Shown: positions 46,101-54,760 of the stretch, piece by piece
Position numbering within the stretch: position 1 is the stretch's first letter
Layout of the letters: every line of letters starts with the position of its first letter
Assembly (NCBI GenBank): GCA_025766275.1
Contig: JAFKAC010000046.1
Span: 392,747-456,746 of the forward strand
From: Lactarius indigo
Taxonomy: Eukaryota; Basidiomycota; Agaricomycetes; Russulales; Russulaceae
Length of the DNA stretch: 64,000 nt
Direction of reading: 5' to 3'
Translations under genes and position numbers: made by a program
Notes under the pieces: generated by a model
Database searches by the model: none
Seen by the model: only the letters and a program-made list of their open reading frames with translations
Told to the model about the DNA's origin: nothing

Positions 46101-47942
46101 AAGTAGCGGTCTCCAATTCCGCAACGCCTTGACGATTGCGAGTAGTTCTAAGTCATAGATGTCGTAATTCCACTCCGCTTCTGAGAGCGTGGCTGAGTAG
46201 TAGCCTATCGGGTGTCGTTTTCCGTCGGACTTTCGTTGTAATAATACTGCACCCACCGCGTATCCGGAGGCATCGACTTCTAGCTCAAACGGATCTTGGA
46301 GCACCGGGTGTGCCAGCACTGGTTCTTCGGTTACGAGGCGTTTGAGGGTGTTGAAGGCCTCTTCTTCGTCTTTGGTCCACCGCCATTCTTCGTCCTTTCG
46401 CGTAAGTTTGGTGAGGGGTTTGGCGTGAGTAGCGAATCCGCGGATAAAAAGTCGGTAAAAGTTACAGAAGCCGAGGAATGACCGAACGTCTTTGACTTTT
46501 GTCGGTGTCGGCCAGTCCTTGATGCCTTGAACTTTTACGGGGTCCATGCGAGTCACCCCCCTTTCAAGGATTACCCCCAGGTAATCCATCCGGGGCTGGT
46601 GGAATAAGCATTTTTCGAGCTTGAAGTAGAGGTCGTGTTCAGCGGCTACGCGTAGGACGTCGTGCACGGCCGCTATGTGGGCTGGCAGGTCATGGTCGAA
46701 ATGAGTAGCGATGCCAATGTCATCCATGTAGACGCGTATCGTGGTGCCAAGACGCTCATGCTTCGCGATCGTGTCGCGGTAGATGTGGTTCATCATCGCC
46801 TGGAAGGTCGCCGGGGAGTTGGTGAGGCCGAAGAACATGACTGTGGGCTCGAAAAGGCCAAATTTGGTTTTGAACGCCGCTTTCTCCTGGTCTCCGTCGC
46901 GAATTCGGATGTTGTTGTAGCCCCAACGAATGTCCAGTTTCGTGTAAATGTGGGCGTTGCTGAGGTTGAGGATGAGGTCTTGAATGAGCGGGAGCGGATA
47001 TTGATTGCGAATCGTGTGTGAGTTAATTACCCGGTAGTCCTGCACCGGGCGTAGCTTTCCGTCCTTCTTTTTAATGAAGAAGAAAGATGAGGCGTACGGG
47101 GAGATGGAAGGGCGTAGATATCCCTGTTTCAATTTTTCATCAAGAAATTCCTTTAATTCGCCCTCTTCTTTTTGCGTCATTGGGTATATTTTACAGTCGA
47201 TGGCTGCGGGCGCCGTTGGTTTGAAGTCGATCGCATGGTCCCAGGGCCGTGCCGGGGGAAAGCGATGTGAGGCTTGTTCGTTAAATAACTTACTGAATTC
47301 GGCGTAGACTGGTGGCAATACCGCCGCCGTTTGTTGTTGCTTAGCCGATATGGCCAGTTCCGTGGAAGTGGTGGCCCGTGCGAAGGTGTCTTCTTCCTCT
47401 AATTCCTGGACGATCGCCTCCTTTTCTGTTGCAATTAGAGCCCGCACAGCGGGTGTGGTGAGTAGGTCCTCAGTAGTAGCTAAGACCACCGGTTGCATGT
47501 CCGGGTGCATGGTCGCCGTCGCCCAGCTGATTGTGGGTTCGAAGGCGCTCAGCCATGGGTAACCCAGTACCATGCTTTCGCTGCCGAGATCTGTGACCAG
47601 AAAGGTCATCTTCTTGATCTGTCCGTGCGTTTTTACTTCTAGGTTAACATAATGAGTGATTAACCCAGCTTTGTTTTCCGTATTGTCAATGTTCCATATC
47701 TTGCGAGGCACTTCTAATGGCCATGTCGGGATTCCTGCCCGGGCCGCCATTCCAGGTTTGATGAAATTATCGGTGGCTCCAGAGTCCACCAGCGCGTTTA
47801 CTTCAGTCGTTTGGTAATTCGTTCGGACAGTCACTGGGATTCGTAGAGATCGATAGCGCGTTGTCACGATTACAGAATTACATTGTAAGGCCCTCACCCA
47901 GACTGACGGGTTCAGGCGCCCTGAAAACCCTCTTTTCCCCAC
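43200..47942 (-). CDS. gypsy 2 pol: protease, RT, RNase H, integrase, chromodomain and C-terminal extension
   Basis: A 1580-codon frame. The codon at 47942 is GTG, not ATG, so it is likely entered by -1 frameshifting from the gag frame. Protease DSGAT at residue 53; RT about 240-480 with YMDD at 405-408; RNase H about 553-675 (ELEVDASG, YSDHLNL, ADTLSRR); integrase zinc finger H...H...CAEC about 759-803; DDE residues D833, D895 and E931, with exactly 35 residues between the last two; GPF/Y-like motif HGPFRV about 1059-1064; chromodomain about 1118-1165 (LIKWKGYP), which could target insertion to methylated histones. The following ~400 residues match no domain I know. No stop or missing catalytic residue was seen, so pol appears functional. 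Confidence 0.95.
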   Translation of the reverse strand: MGKRGFSGRLNPSVWVRALQCNSVIVTTRYRSLRIPVTVRTNYQTTEVNALVDSGATDNFIKPGMAARAGIPTWPLEVPRKIWNIDNTENKAGLITHYVNLEVKTHGQIKKMTFLVTDLGSESMVLGYPWLSAFEPTISWATATMHPDMQPVVLATTEDLLTTPAVRALIATEKEAIVQELEEEDTFARATTSTELAISAKQQQTAAVLPPVYAEFSKLFNEQASHRFPPARPWDHAIDFKPTAPAAIDCKIYPMTQKEEGELKEFLDEKLKQGYLRPSISPYASSFFFIKKKDGKLRPVQDYRVINSHTIRNQYPLPLIQDLILNLSNAHIYTKLDIRWGYNNIRIRDGDQEKAAFKTKFGLFEPTVMFFGLTNSPATFQAMMNHIYRDTIAKHERLGTTIRVYMDDIGIATHFDHDLPAHIAAVHDVLRVAAEHDLYFKLEKCLFHQPRMDYLGVILERGVTRMDPVKVQGIKDWPTPTKVKDVRSFLGFCNFYRLFIRGFATHAKPLTKLTRKDEEWRWTKDEEEAFNTLKRLVTEEPVLAHPVLQDPFELEVDASGYAVGAVLLQRKSDGKRHPIGYYSATLSEAEWNYDIYDLELLAIVKALRNWRPLLAGAPHKIKIYSDHLNLQYWKSPQKISRRVAREVLELSEYDFEIHHIKGKNNGRADTLSRRPDYDQGTEDNDQVVVLPPEVFVRTLNTARTFIANLNLLQPRHQQDDEVIKVWVDPHNLKKIEGEWYKDGRFVVTGPASTYRVLIHDHHDLPIHRHPGIARTQRLLERHYWWPRLRKDVYEYVQGCAECQRNKVNTRPIQAALYPIAPVLEAMPFQTIAMDFITKLPASKGSDSILTVTDHDCSKAAVFIPCREEITAEETAALYVAHVFKCFGLPHKCISDRDPRFASKFTREVCRILGIQQNISTAYHPRTDGQSERTNQWLEQYLRFWVNERQDNWTTYLPIAEFAHNNWPHEHMKQSPFQLLMGFNPQADWTDKPSPLPHVTTRLTQLKEAREEAQRLMKKAQEAWVRNKDTPKFKIGDLVWLEGKHLRTNQPTAKLAARCHGPFRVTQVMSPYNYRLELPTQWSIHPVFHIDLLTPYKQTPLHGENFTRPPPKLIDGEEEYEVEAILDSRHFGRGRRLQYLIKWKGYPDSENQWVNKDDVFAPEALRLYQEAQTHGRMVKRSPICAQGSHPPLLRSVITSMPTSPLRHVTQAELLDSLAEDARALLAEDDDTEVQNTQLAPWTPLTPAEGPITAQEWAHVITRFPDPTTSPDDEHAIVHVFRDENGDREPIATIPPSDDLIGVRGIFPSNDQRSSADGVRVGGVEEGSGGVAEGTARLSSGPTEGDARVAAAMAAAEAGHDDEDYYPSAHSFLRTKRDADHPGVTPWLVYTDGSPMYRGRVRVPGAADHRPFTAADDPAHVIVPEGFQANRRPHYIQYPITGPDGVERDASHVQIIGGADPMILGVIPGSPHVYGKPFYAEPHVSAALRPTYPHEDLVVFEADKITDCALNRINDESLTVEVTRFRAASYELDRLRAQLSQICAMIECAQDDRRDSIYRLERATALERIAEEQRGWPARDFR

Positions 47943-48313
47943 AGATCTTGAAGTATGAGGTCCTTTACTTCGTCCGTACTATTGGCCACTTGTGTCAGCC
48001 ACTCCTTTGCCTGCTCTCCTGCCGTTTTCGTTGCTTTGATTTGGGGTGCGGGTGTCGCGCTAGGCGCAGGCGTCGCATACCCTGGTAGGGATGGTTCATA
48101 TTGGGACGTCGGTCCCGGGGATCCTGGCCATTGTTGGGGCCAGGTCGTCTCTGTCATCCGGCTACTGGACGGGGCGTTTTGCCATTGTCTTTGCTGTCGG
48201 GGAAATGGACAGTTCCGTGAGAGGTGACCCGGCGCGTGACAGTTATAGCATAGGACGTTCCTTAAGTCCCTCCTGGATCCGCCTCTTCCTCGCCCTCTGG
48301 CCCCAGGTCCCCC
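47912..48313 (-). CDS. gypsy 2 nucleocapsid segment behind an in-frame TGA
   Basis: In the same frame as gag, directly after its TGA (48314-48316). It begins with an Arg/Gly-rich RGG-like stretch, then a canonical zinc knuckle CYNCHAPGHLSRNC (C-x2-C-x4-H-x4-C), and ends at TGA 47912-47914. This is clearly the nucleocapsid part of Gag. It is reached only if the TGA is read through, or if that TGA is a recent mutation of CGA. Near its end are the slippery-type heptamers GGGAAAA (47933-47939) and GGGTTTT (47924-47930), in the register that would move ribosomes into pol. Confidence 0.8.
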   Translation of the reverse strand, partial: GGPGARGRGRGGSRRDLRNVLCYNCHAPGHLSRNCPFPRQQRQWQNAPSSSRMTETTWPQQWPGSPGPTSQYEPSLPGYATPAPSATPAPQIKATKTAGEQAKEWLTQVANSTDEVKDLILQDLWGKEGFQGA

Positions 48314-49978
48314 TCACGGTGGGAATGGCGGCGTTGGCCAGTCGTGGTGGGGTAGTTTGTTAAAGTCGATATCTTCTGACCCGGTCACCCGTACCTTGGC
48401 TCGATCGGCCGAGGTGTCCATGGCCCAAGGGTTGGTTTGTGGTAAATTCTGCGGCAGGGCCCACCCGGCGTTGCTGGTCTGCTTCTTTGGTTGGGTGTTC
48501 GTGCTCTTGTACTCGTTTAGTCTTGCTTTGAGGTGAATGTAATTTTTCTGCCGCTTGAGGACGGCCCTCTTCCAGTCATCGAACGTCGTGGGCTCATCGA
48601 ATTGAAACGCGTTTTTGAACAGCTCCTTGGGCAACCCCGCCGTGAAGAGGTCGATAGTTTGCGGTTCGTTTAGGTGGTAATGAGCTTTCCGTGCTAACTG
48701 TTCGAAGTCATTGACGTACTTGTCAATGTCCTCTCCTACCATCTTGAAGCCCTTTCGTAATATGGCTTGTGCTTGCTCCCTTTCGAGCGTGTTTTCAAAT
48801 CTCTGGCTGAAGCCGTCGGCTACGGCGTCCCAGAGTCCTCGGGTGTAGGGACTGATCCCTCGTTGTATCTGTCGATTGAGCCAGTTCAGGAAGGACAGAA
48901 CCCATTCGCTGACTGCTCCGCCTTTGATGTATGAAAGGAACAGGAGGCATCTCCTGTAATCATTGCGCATGATGGGGGCGTCCAGGTTCATGCCCCAGTA
49001 AACGTGCCACTGTGTAAGGAATTGGTCGACTTTGAGTCTGTCTCCATCAAAAATTGAAGGTGGTTCGCCGGTTAGTTTCTCGCTGGGGTGTCCTCTATCT
49101 CCTCCTCCACCCGCTCCTCCGCCGTCTCCGCCCCCTCCTCCTCCGGGTGGGGCGTGGGGTGGCCTTCGCGGTGGTTCGGTTCTTCGTAAATCGAACAGAA
49201 CACCTCCTCCTGGTGGTGGTGGTGGATCGTCTCCTGGTCCTCCCACTCCCGGGGGCAGTTCCATCGCTGGTCGTCGCTCCGACGGGGGATCCCCCCTATC
49301 CGAGCCTATTGCCCTGAAAATTGCAGCATCATCCGCGGTCATACGTACTCCCGTTTCCGGGTCGATGGGCATAACGATGTTCCTTGCTTCGTCCTGTATT
49401 ACGCGTGCTTCTTCCATTGCGACTTCTTCCATTGCTCGTGTTATTGTAGCCATGAGGGCTGGGGATCGGATGTGAATTGGTTCTGGTTCGGTGATGTGTG
49501 CAGACTCAGCTCGTTCTATGAGGAGATCTTGTATTGCTCCTCCGCTCGTTTCTGTCTGATTCGGTTCTCGTCCTTCACTTTCTTCGTGACTTTGCTCGTC
49601 CTCGCTTCCTTCTTCTTCTGAGACCACTTCTCCAGTCGAGTGTTCTCGTACTTGTCCGTCAATGGGACCCCAATCCGATCTGGTATTAAGTTCTCGTGCG
49701 TCGATGTCGCAGCGGTATCTGGGTCCGGCTGGTCGTATTACGTCCCACTGAGAATCTATGGGGTTCCACGTAACCTCCGTCCAGCACAGGTGATCGAAGT
49801 TGAACTCAACTGGGCGGAACCTGGTAGGTCCGTTAAATTCCACAAAGTATCCGGTCTCCTCTTGTCTTTCCCTCCAACTGGCAGCTTGTAGAAAGCGCGT
49901 GGGGACGTTACGTTCTCCCCTCCTTGGGAGTGAATAAGGACGGAAGTTCGTCCACTGGTCTCTGGTTGTTACGGCCAC
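48314..49978 (-). CDS. gypsy 2 gag (matrix-like and capsid part)
   Basis: A 554-residue protein. N-terminal ~120 residues (RDQWTNFRPYSLPRRGE) are of unknown fold, then an acidic Glu/Ser-rich stretch, a Pro/Gly-rich low-complexity region and the retrotransposon Gag capsid domain, about 320-500 (FDGDRLKVDQFLTQW, FSQRFENTLEREQA, DIDKYVNDFEQLARKAHYHL). Its ATG lies only ~22 nt from the LTR edge, just after the primer-binding site, so the leader is very short. It ends at a TGA before the zinc knuckle, unlike usual Gag proteins that include the nucleocapsid. Confidence 0.9.
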   Translation of the reverse strand: MAVTTRDQWTNFRPYSLPRRGERNVPTRFLQAASWRERQEETGYFVEFNGPTRFRPVEFNFDHLCWTEVTWNPIDSQWDVIRPAGPRYRCDIDARELNTRSDWGPIDGQVREHSTGEVVSEEEGSEDEQSHEESEGREPNQTETSGGAIQDLLIERAESAHITEPEPIHIRSPALMATITRAMEEVAMEEARVIQDEARNIVMPIDPETGVRMTADDAAIFRAIGSDRGDPPSERRPAMELPPGVGGPGDDPPPPPGGGVLFDLRRTEPPRRPPHAPPGGGGGGDGGGAGGGGDRGHPSEKLTGEPPSIFDGDRLKVDQFLTQWHVYWGMNLDAPIMRNDYRRCLLFLSYIKGGAVSEWVLSFLNWLNRQIQRGISPYTRGLWDAVADGFSQRFENTLEREQAQAILRKGFKMVGEDIDKYVNDFEQLARKAHYHLNEPQTIDLFTAGLPKELFKNAFQFDEPTTFDDWKRAVLKRQKNYIHLKARLNEYKSTNTQPKKQTSNAGWALPQNLPQTNPWAMDTSADRAKVRVTGSEDIDFNKLPHHDWPTPPFPP

Positions 49979-49986
49979 GTTGGTAG

Positions 49987-49997
49987 ATCTTGGTCTT
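49987..49997 (-). promoter_or_regulatory. self-priming type primer-binding site of gypsy 2
   Basis: Two bases inside the 5' LTR the minus strand reads AAGACCAAGAT. It does not look like a tRNA 3' end (no TGG start). It is perfectly complementary over 11 nt to ATCTTGGTCTT in the LTR (minus strand 50228-50218), which lies 34 nt downstream of a TATTTAAA box. This matches the Tf1-type system, in which the first ~11 nt of the mRNA fold back and prime reverse transcription. Confidence 0.65.
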
Positions 49998-49999
49998 AA

Positions 50000-50518
50000 T
50001 GTAACGTCGTCACGACGTTAGCTTGACTTAAGCTCAAGTGGCGGTAACGACTTAGCGATATATCCGCGCGCTGACTTGAAGACACGAAGGTCCAAGCCCT
50101 TGCCCTGGTGAATACGCGAAGGTACACTGGCAAGTCTGAGGCGTCTTAGTCCTAAACGAAGTTGGACGACTTGAATGAGAGAGAGATAAAGAAAACGAGA
50201 ATAAGTGACGATTCAAGAAGACCAAGATGGCGTATCTTGGTCTTCGCAAGCCAGTTTAAATACAAGTCAAGCAGGCTTTCAAGCGCTGCTATGAGTCATG
50301 GTAGAGTAGCGTCCAACGTGTCGCGTAAGTAGCTCGAACCCTAATACTACTACTACTAGTATTCGTGGCATAGTCCTCAGTCAGCAATCACACGCAATCT
50401 CCTATCGTACTCGTATCGCCTATCGTAAGTCCGCAACTAATCTACCTTACCGCCGTAGTTGCAACCGGTACAGTAAGGGTTTCAAACTCGTATAGTCCGT
50501 ACAGGAAGAAACGTGACA
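50000..50518 (-). repeat. 5' LTR of gypsy 2 (519 bp) with TATA box and hairpin
   Basis: Identical to the 3' LTR. On the minus strand a TATTTAAA box (50262-50255) is followed by an inverted repeat with 11-bp arms AAGACCAAGAT / ATCTTGGTCTT and a 5-nt loop (50244-50218). The start of transcription is inferred near 50228. Confidence 0.95.
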
Positions 50519-51284
50519 CTCACGCACGTAAAGGAACAGAACGACAGGAGCGGCTGGAGAGAGTAATGGCCAACCCTGTGCATAGATAGTATGACAGGCG
50601 AATTCAAACCTTTTGCCGACTACAGTGTGTTCCATGAAACAGTGTTGACATGACACTAGTTGAAGTCGGAGTGAGAGAGGAAGAGAGAAAATGAGAAGAT
50701 CGTGGCGCACCTTTTTCCAGACAAACAGGCGGTCATCGGCCGACAAAGGTGTATGCAATAACAAGGCCTGCAGGACAGGGGATGGAGGAGAATGTTCTGA
50801 GGCAGGACCCTTGACGACGGCCCGAAGGCGAGACCCATGACGACAGCCCGCAAGACAGAATGGAGGGGAATGTTTTGATGCGGGACCCTTGACAATGTTT
50901 CGACCGAGGTATTGTCGGCTATGGTGTAGGTGGTCGAGAACAGCCGATAACGTCAGAGCGGTTGGGCATCTGACGAGGAGAGAAGGAGCAACCAGAGGCG
51001 AGACAATGGTGGGGGAAGGAAAGAAAGCTTGTTGAAAATCGAAGCGAGTGATGGGAAAAATAGACGAAACATGACTCAATGCAGATCTGGGAAGCCCAGT
51101 CACATGTCAGGCCGACGGGTTGTCCTCTGTCTTTTTTTTGGATCCATTACGCGCTGTCCTCTCACCACCTCACCACTAGGGCTCTTCACGTCTTCACCTC
51201 TGCGACATTAACGTACAGATATGAGGGGGCAAAAAGGATAAAAACCAGGTATGTCCCTACGACGACCAACTCACCTTTCAGACC
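50519..51284. other. hAT interior: probable transposase promoter region
   Basis: No supported gene. Positions about 50600-50815 are the inverted counterpart of 54993-55190, so the transposase gene is bracketed by a diverged inverted repeat. A ~90-bp imperfect tandem duplication (about 50780-50830 and 50865-50910) includes a GACCCTTGAC block. The minus-strand ORF 50447-51103 crosses the LTR edge and is spurious. Confidence 0.5.
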
Positions 51285-54200
51285 ATGTCCTCGAACACGG
51301 AAGATCTGGGTCATGCCGTCCGACCCGATGGATCCTTGAAAGATGCCTCGGAGATGACTTGGACATTCGACGCAGATGAGTCGATCCCATTTCCTTCTCA
51401 GAGCTTGGGTGGTTCTGCTGTCAGCGCTAGGCGATCAGGACGTGCTCATTGCCCATCTCGGCGAGCTCTTGAGGCAGCCGAGGCCGAGGCATCTTTGGGT
51501 TCTGCAGTGGCGAGAGGTGTCAAGCCAGGTTCTAAACGCAAGGCCCCGAGTGTGTCTACTGAAGATCGGCGCATTGCACGCAAGATCAGTGTCGATATGG
51601 ACGATGCCTCATCATACGACGGCGACGACGGCGACGACGACGACGACAGTTCCGTGGTGCCAACACACGATGTGAATGATCTGTCCAATGTGCCTGACAG
51701 TGATGCTTCCATGGAGCCACAAGATGTGGGCAACCTTGCGTCCACCGGTGACTACGAGTCTATCAGGGCGATGGCAGATGCGGACCATGAGGTATGTCCC
51801 CTACTCACATCTCTGTACATATTCTCATCGATCGGTTAGGCCCTGAACTTCAAACCGAAACAAAACCCTATGGCAGACATCCGCCTTATCTTTAATCGAA
51901 AAAAGGAGTATAAGCACCCGGTCACAGGCAAGATCTCCGATGCACACTTGTGCACGATCTGTGAGTGAGTATTTTTATTTCGTTTTCCTGTTTTCCTTTG
52001 CTGAAGTTATTTGAAGGAAGGATCTCTCGATCAACCAGAACTCGTGCATATTGACAGGAAGCACGAGCTCTTTGCGGATGCATATTGCAAGGTAAATTAC
52101 TACTCTCTATTCACGCAATCTTCTGATCCTTTTAGGCATCATGTGGACCTGTATCGCAAACGCTGCAAAGTGCTTGGCATCCAGCCACATCCCCGCGCCC
52201 TCTCTCGCCTTCCTGCTAGTTCACGCAGCAGCAGGTACATCGCTGCTATCCTATATTCACTTGACGATCAGTTCATATCACGCAGCAGCAGGTACGTCGC
52301 TGCTATCTTATATTCACTACACGATCGGTTCACATTTCGTGTAGCCTCACCCAGACAAGTTTAGATGGTGTGGTCACTCGCGAACCAAAGGTCCCTCCAT
52401 TTATGACCGCAGGTTTACTCGACCACATCATCGAACTTATTGTCTGCGAAGACGAGGTGAGTGATTACGGACATTATGATGCCATATAATCTGATCTCCT
52501 TTTGCCTTCAGGCATTCTTGTTGGTTGAGCGCGGCGCTTTTCGCCGCCTCCTCAAGTTCTGTCGGCCTTCTCTTTTGGAGAAGGACATACCCTCCCGCAA
52601 CACAATTCGCACTGAGGTACTTAGACGCGTTCACATCGCACAGGGAAGAATGCGCGAGAACATGAAGAGAGCCCCCGGCAAGATATCGTTCACTTTTGAC
52701 GCGTGGACCTTGGAACCTGGCGACCCTTATTTATCCGTCACAGCCCATTATATAGACACACCAGCAGATCAACCGCACATGTGGCGCCTCGGGCGTGAAC
52801 AACTCATATTCGAGGAAATCAAGGGTAGGCACACGGGTAAGAATATGGCCGACATCCTGGCTCGTACGCTAGACAGCTACGGGCTTCATGGCAAGGTGAC
52901 GCTTTCGTTGTCTCTCTCGTCTTGTAACTCACTCAGAACCCGCATAGATCAGCTGGTTTACCAGTGATGGGGCAGCCGTTAATCGGACAACCATTCGCGT
53001 GCTCCAGAACAAGCTTGCTGCTACAGAAGACGGATGGAGCGCTGCGGAACATGATATGTTGTAAGTCCTGGTACATCCAGGTATTCCCGAACGCTTTCTA
53101 ATTGAACTCTCAGGTGCATGGAGCACTCGCTCCACCTCGCAGCGAAGCACTTCATACAGAAGGTTGCGCCAGGTCTGGGCTCTGACACCATTTATAGGAA
53201 CACTTTCACCGGGCCAGACCCGGAGGATCCTAATGACAATGAGGACGAGGACGAGGACGAGGAAGTCTTCGACTCAGGTAATTCACTGGGAAAAGCAGTC
53301 GCCTTGGTCAAACAGGCAAGTTCCTTCCACATCGGACTTGCGTTTGCGCTAATGTGTGTGCGTTACACTGCAGATTCGTAAATCGCCGCAGGCCAGAGCC
53401 TACTTCAGAGAGACCTGCATTCAAGTTGGGACTGTGCCCTTGGAACTTATCATGTGGATCCGAACTCGCTGGGGATCCCTCTACAGCTTCCTCGACTGGT
53501 TTCTCAAGCTACGATTGGTACGTGTCATGTTTTCATCATCTCAATCACTGACACCTATTTCCTACAGGGAATCAATCAATTCATTCTGCTCGCAGATGCG
53601 AACGACCAAGTCCCAAGCTTGACTGGGCAGCGGAGCTACGCCGACTTTCAGTTGACCCAGAAAGACTGGGAACGGCTCGCCAAAATCAAATATTCAATAA
53701 GAGTGTGTGTTTTTTTCTTCCAATTGTTGCCTTCTTGTTATTATTCACGCTCCACCAGGAGCTGTCCGACGCTCAGCAGACGTTCTCGAAAGAGCACACC
53801 CCGACCGTTTGGCGTGTCCTCTCAACTTTCGAGTTTCTCATCAAAAATTGGGAAACCATGGCCAATCACATTCAATACCGCGAGCTGAAGGACGCGCTGA
53901 ACGAAGGACTCAAAAATCTTCGCAAATGGTATGCTCGTGTCGAAGGGTCACGTGTCACTTATTTCATATGTGTCGGTGAGTTCTCGCGTTTGTGCTCTTT
54001 CTTGATTTTGAGCTGACTACGCCAGTTCTCGATCCAAATCTCAAGGATCTATATTTCCGAGTCCGATGGGATCACGAACAACATGCCGCCGCTATGAAGG
54101 AGCTTGAGGAAGTGGTACGTGATTTTTTTTAACACCCAATTGTTTTTACCGATATTACCTTGTTAGTTCAACAAATATCATATTACTTCGGAAACTACAA

Positions 54201-54760
54201 CGCGTGCTGAAGACACCATCGTGCCACCCACACCTAAGCCATCGGCCCATTACGGCGGTTCGTACCTTCTGGAGGCCGTCAAGTTGTTCCAACAAAAAGA
54301 GAAGGTGGATGGCAATCCTCGAGACGAACTCAAGCAATACCTACAATCTGGGGTTGAGAGTGTGGACGACGTCGTTTCATGGTGGGGGGTGAGTTCTTTT
54401 ATTTCTGTCCGGCGTACTTTTAACGAATGGATATAAACAAAGACCCAGAGCGATGTAAAATACCCCACACTGAAGAGGATCGCCCGGGATTACCTCCCAA
54501 TCCAGGGATCCGCCACACCATTGGAACGCGCATTTAGCAGTGGGGGGATAACCGGCTGCTCACGAAGAAACTCGCTGACCCCGGAAATATTTGAGGGGCT
54601 TCAAATACTCAAGAGTGCTTACAGGAACGGGCATATCTCTGCCGTCACACAGGCAGCAGAACACTTCGACGCCCTTGTACAATCATTGGACGTTGACTAT
54701 GCTGGGGACACGGAGATCGACCCAATTGATGTTGACTTGATCTTGGAGTCATTACAGTGA
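51285..54760 (+). CDS. hAT transposase with BED-type zinc finger, about 14 exons
   Basis: DNA transposase of the hAT family. Exons fitted: 51285-51791, 51840-51964, 52017-52091, from 52136 (end unresolved), to 52456, 52512-52895, 52948-53060, 53114-53315, 53374-53517, 53568-53702, 53759-53975, 54026-54114, 54167-54388, 54443-54760. Features in order: an acidic N-terminus; a BED-like finger (CTIC...GSTSSLRMHIARHH) built across three short exons; the first catalytic-type block TFDAWTLEPGDPYLSV; ISWFTSDGAAVNRT; an acidic insertion; and the C-terminal dimerisation block with SATPLERAFSSGG, whose Glu fits the third DDE residue. No stop was found in the joined frame apart from the unresolved exon 4/5 junction. 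One intron (53316-53373) seems to use a GC donor. Probably functional. Confidence 0.85.
52222..52335 (+). repeat. 57-bp tandem duplication in the hAT transposase gene
   Basis: Two adjacent 57-bp copies, each starting CACGCAGCAGCAGGTAC, at 52222-52278 and 52279-52335, nearly identical. Each contains a CAG|GTAC-type donor candidate, which is why the exon 4 end could not be fixed. Confidence 0.7.

Larger units (their letters stand above)
42652..50518 (-). mobile_element. Ty3/gypsy chromovirus 2, complete and recently inserted
   Basis: Complete minus-strand element of 7867 bp with two 519-bp LTRs that I found identical by direct comparison, and the 5-bp target duplication CTCAC (42647-42651 and 50519-50523). 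Order: 5' LTR (right), primer site, gag, protease-RT-RNase H-integrase-chromodomain, polypurine tract, 3' LTR (left). Identical LTRs mean insertion too recent for mutations to accumulate. It lies inside the hAT element, at the end of the acidic ORF, so it inserted after the hAT had its present content. Confidence 0.95.

Noticed and set aside
50447..51103. 218-codon minus-strand ORF next to the gypsy 5' LTR
   Set aside because: It runs across the LTR boundary, so it cannot predate the recent gypsy insertion.
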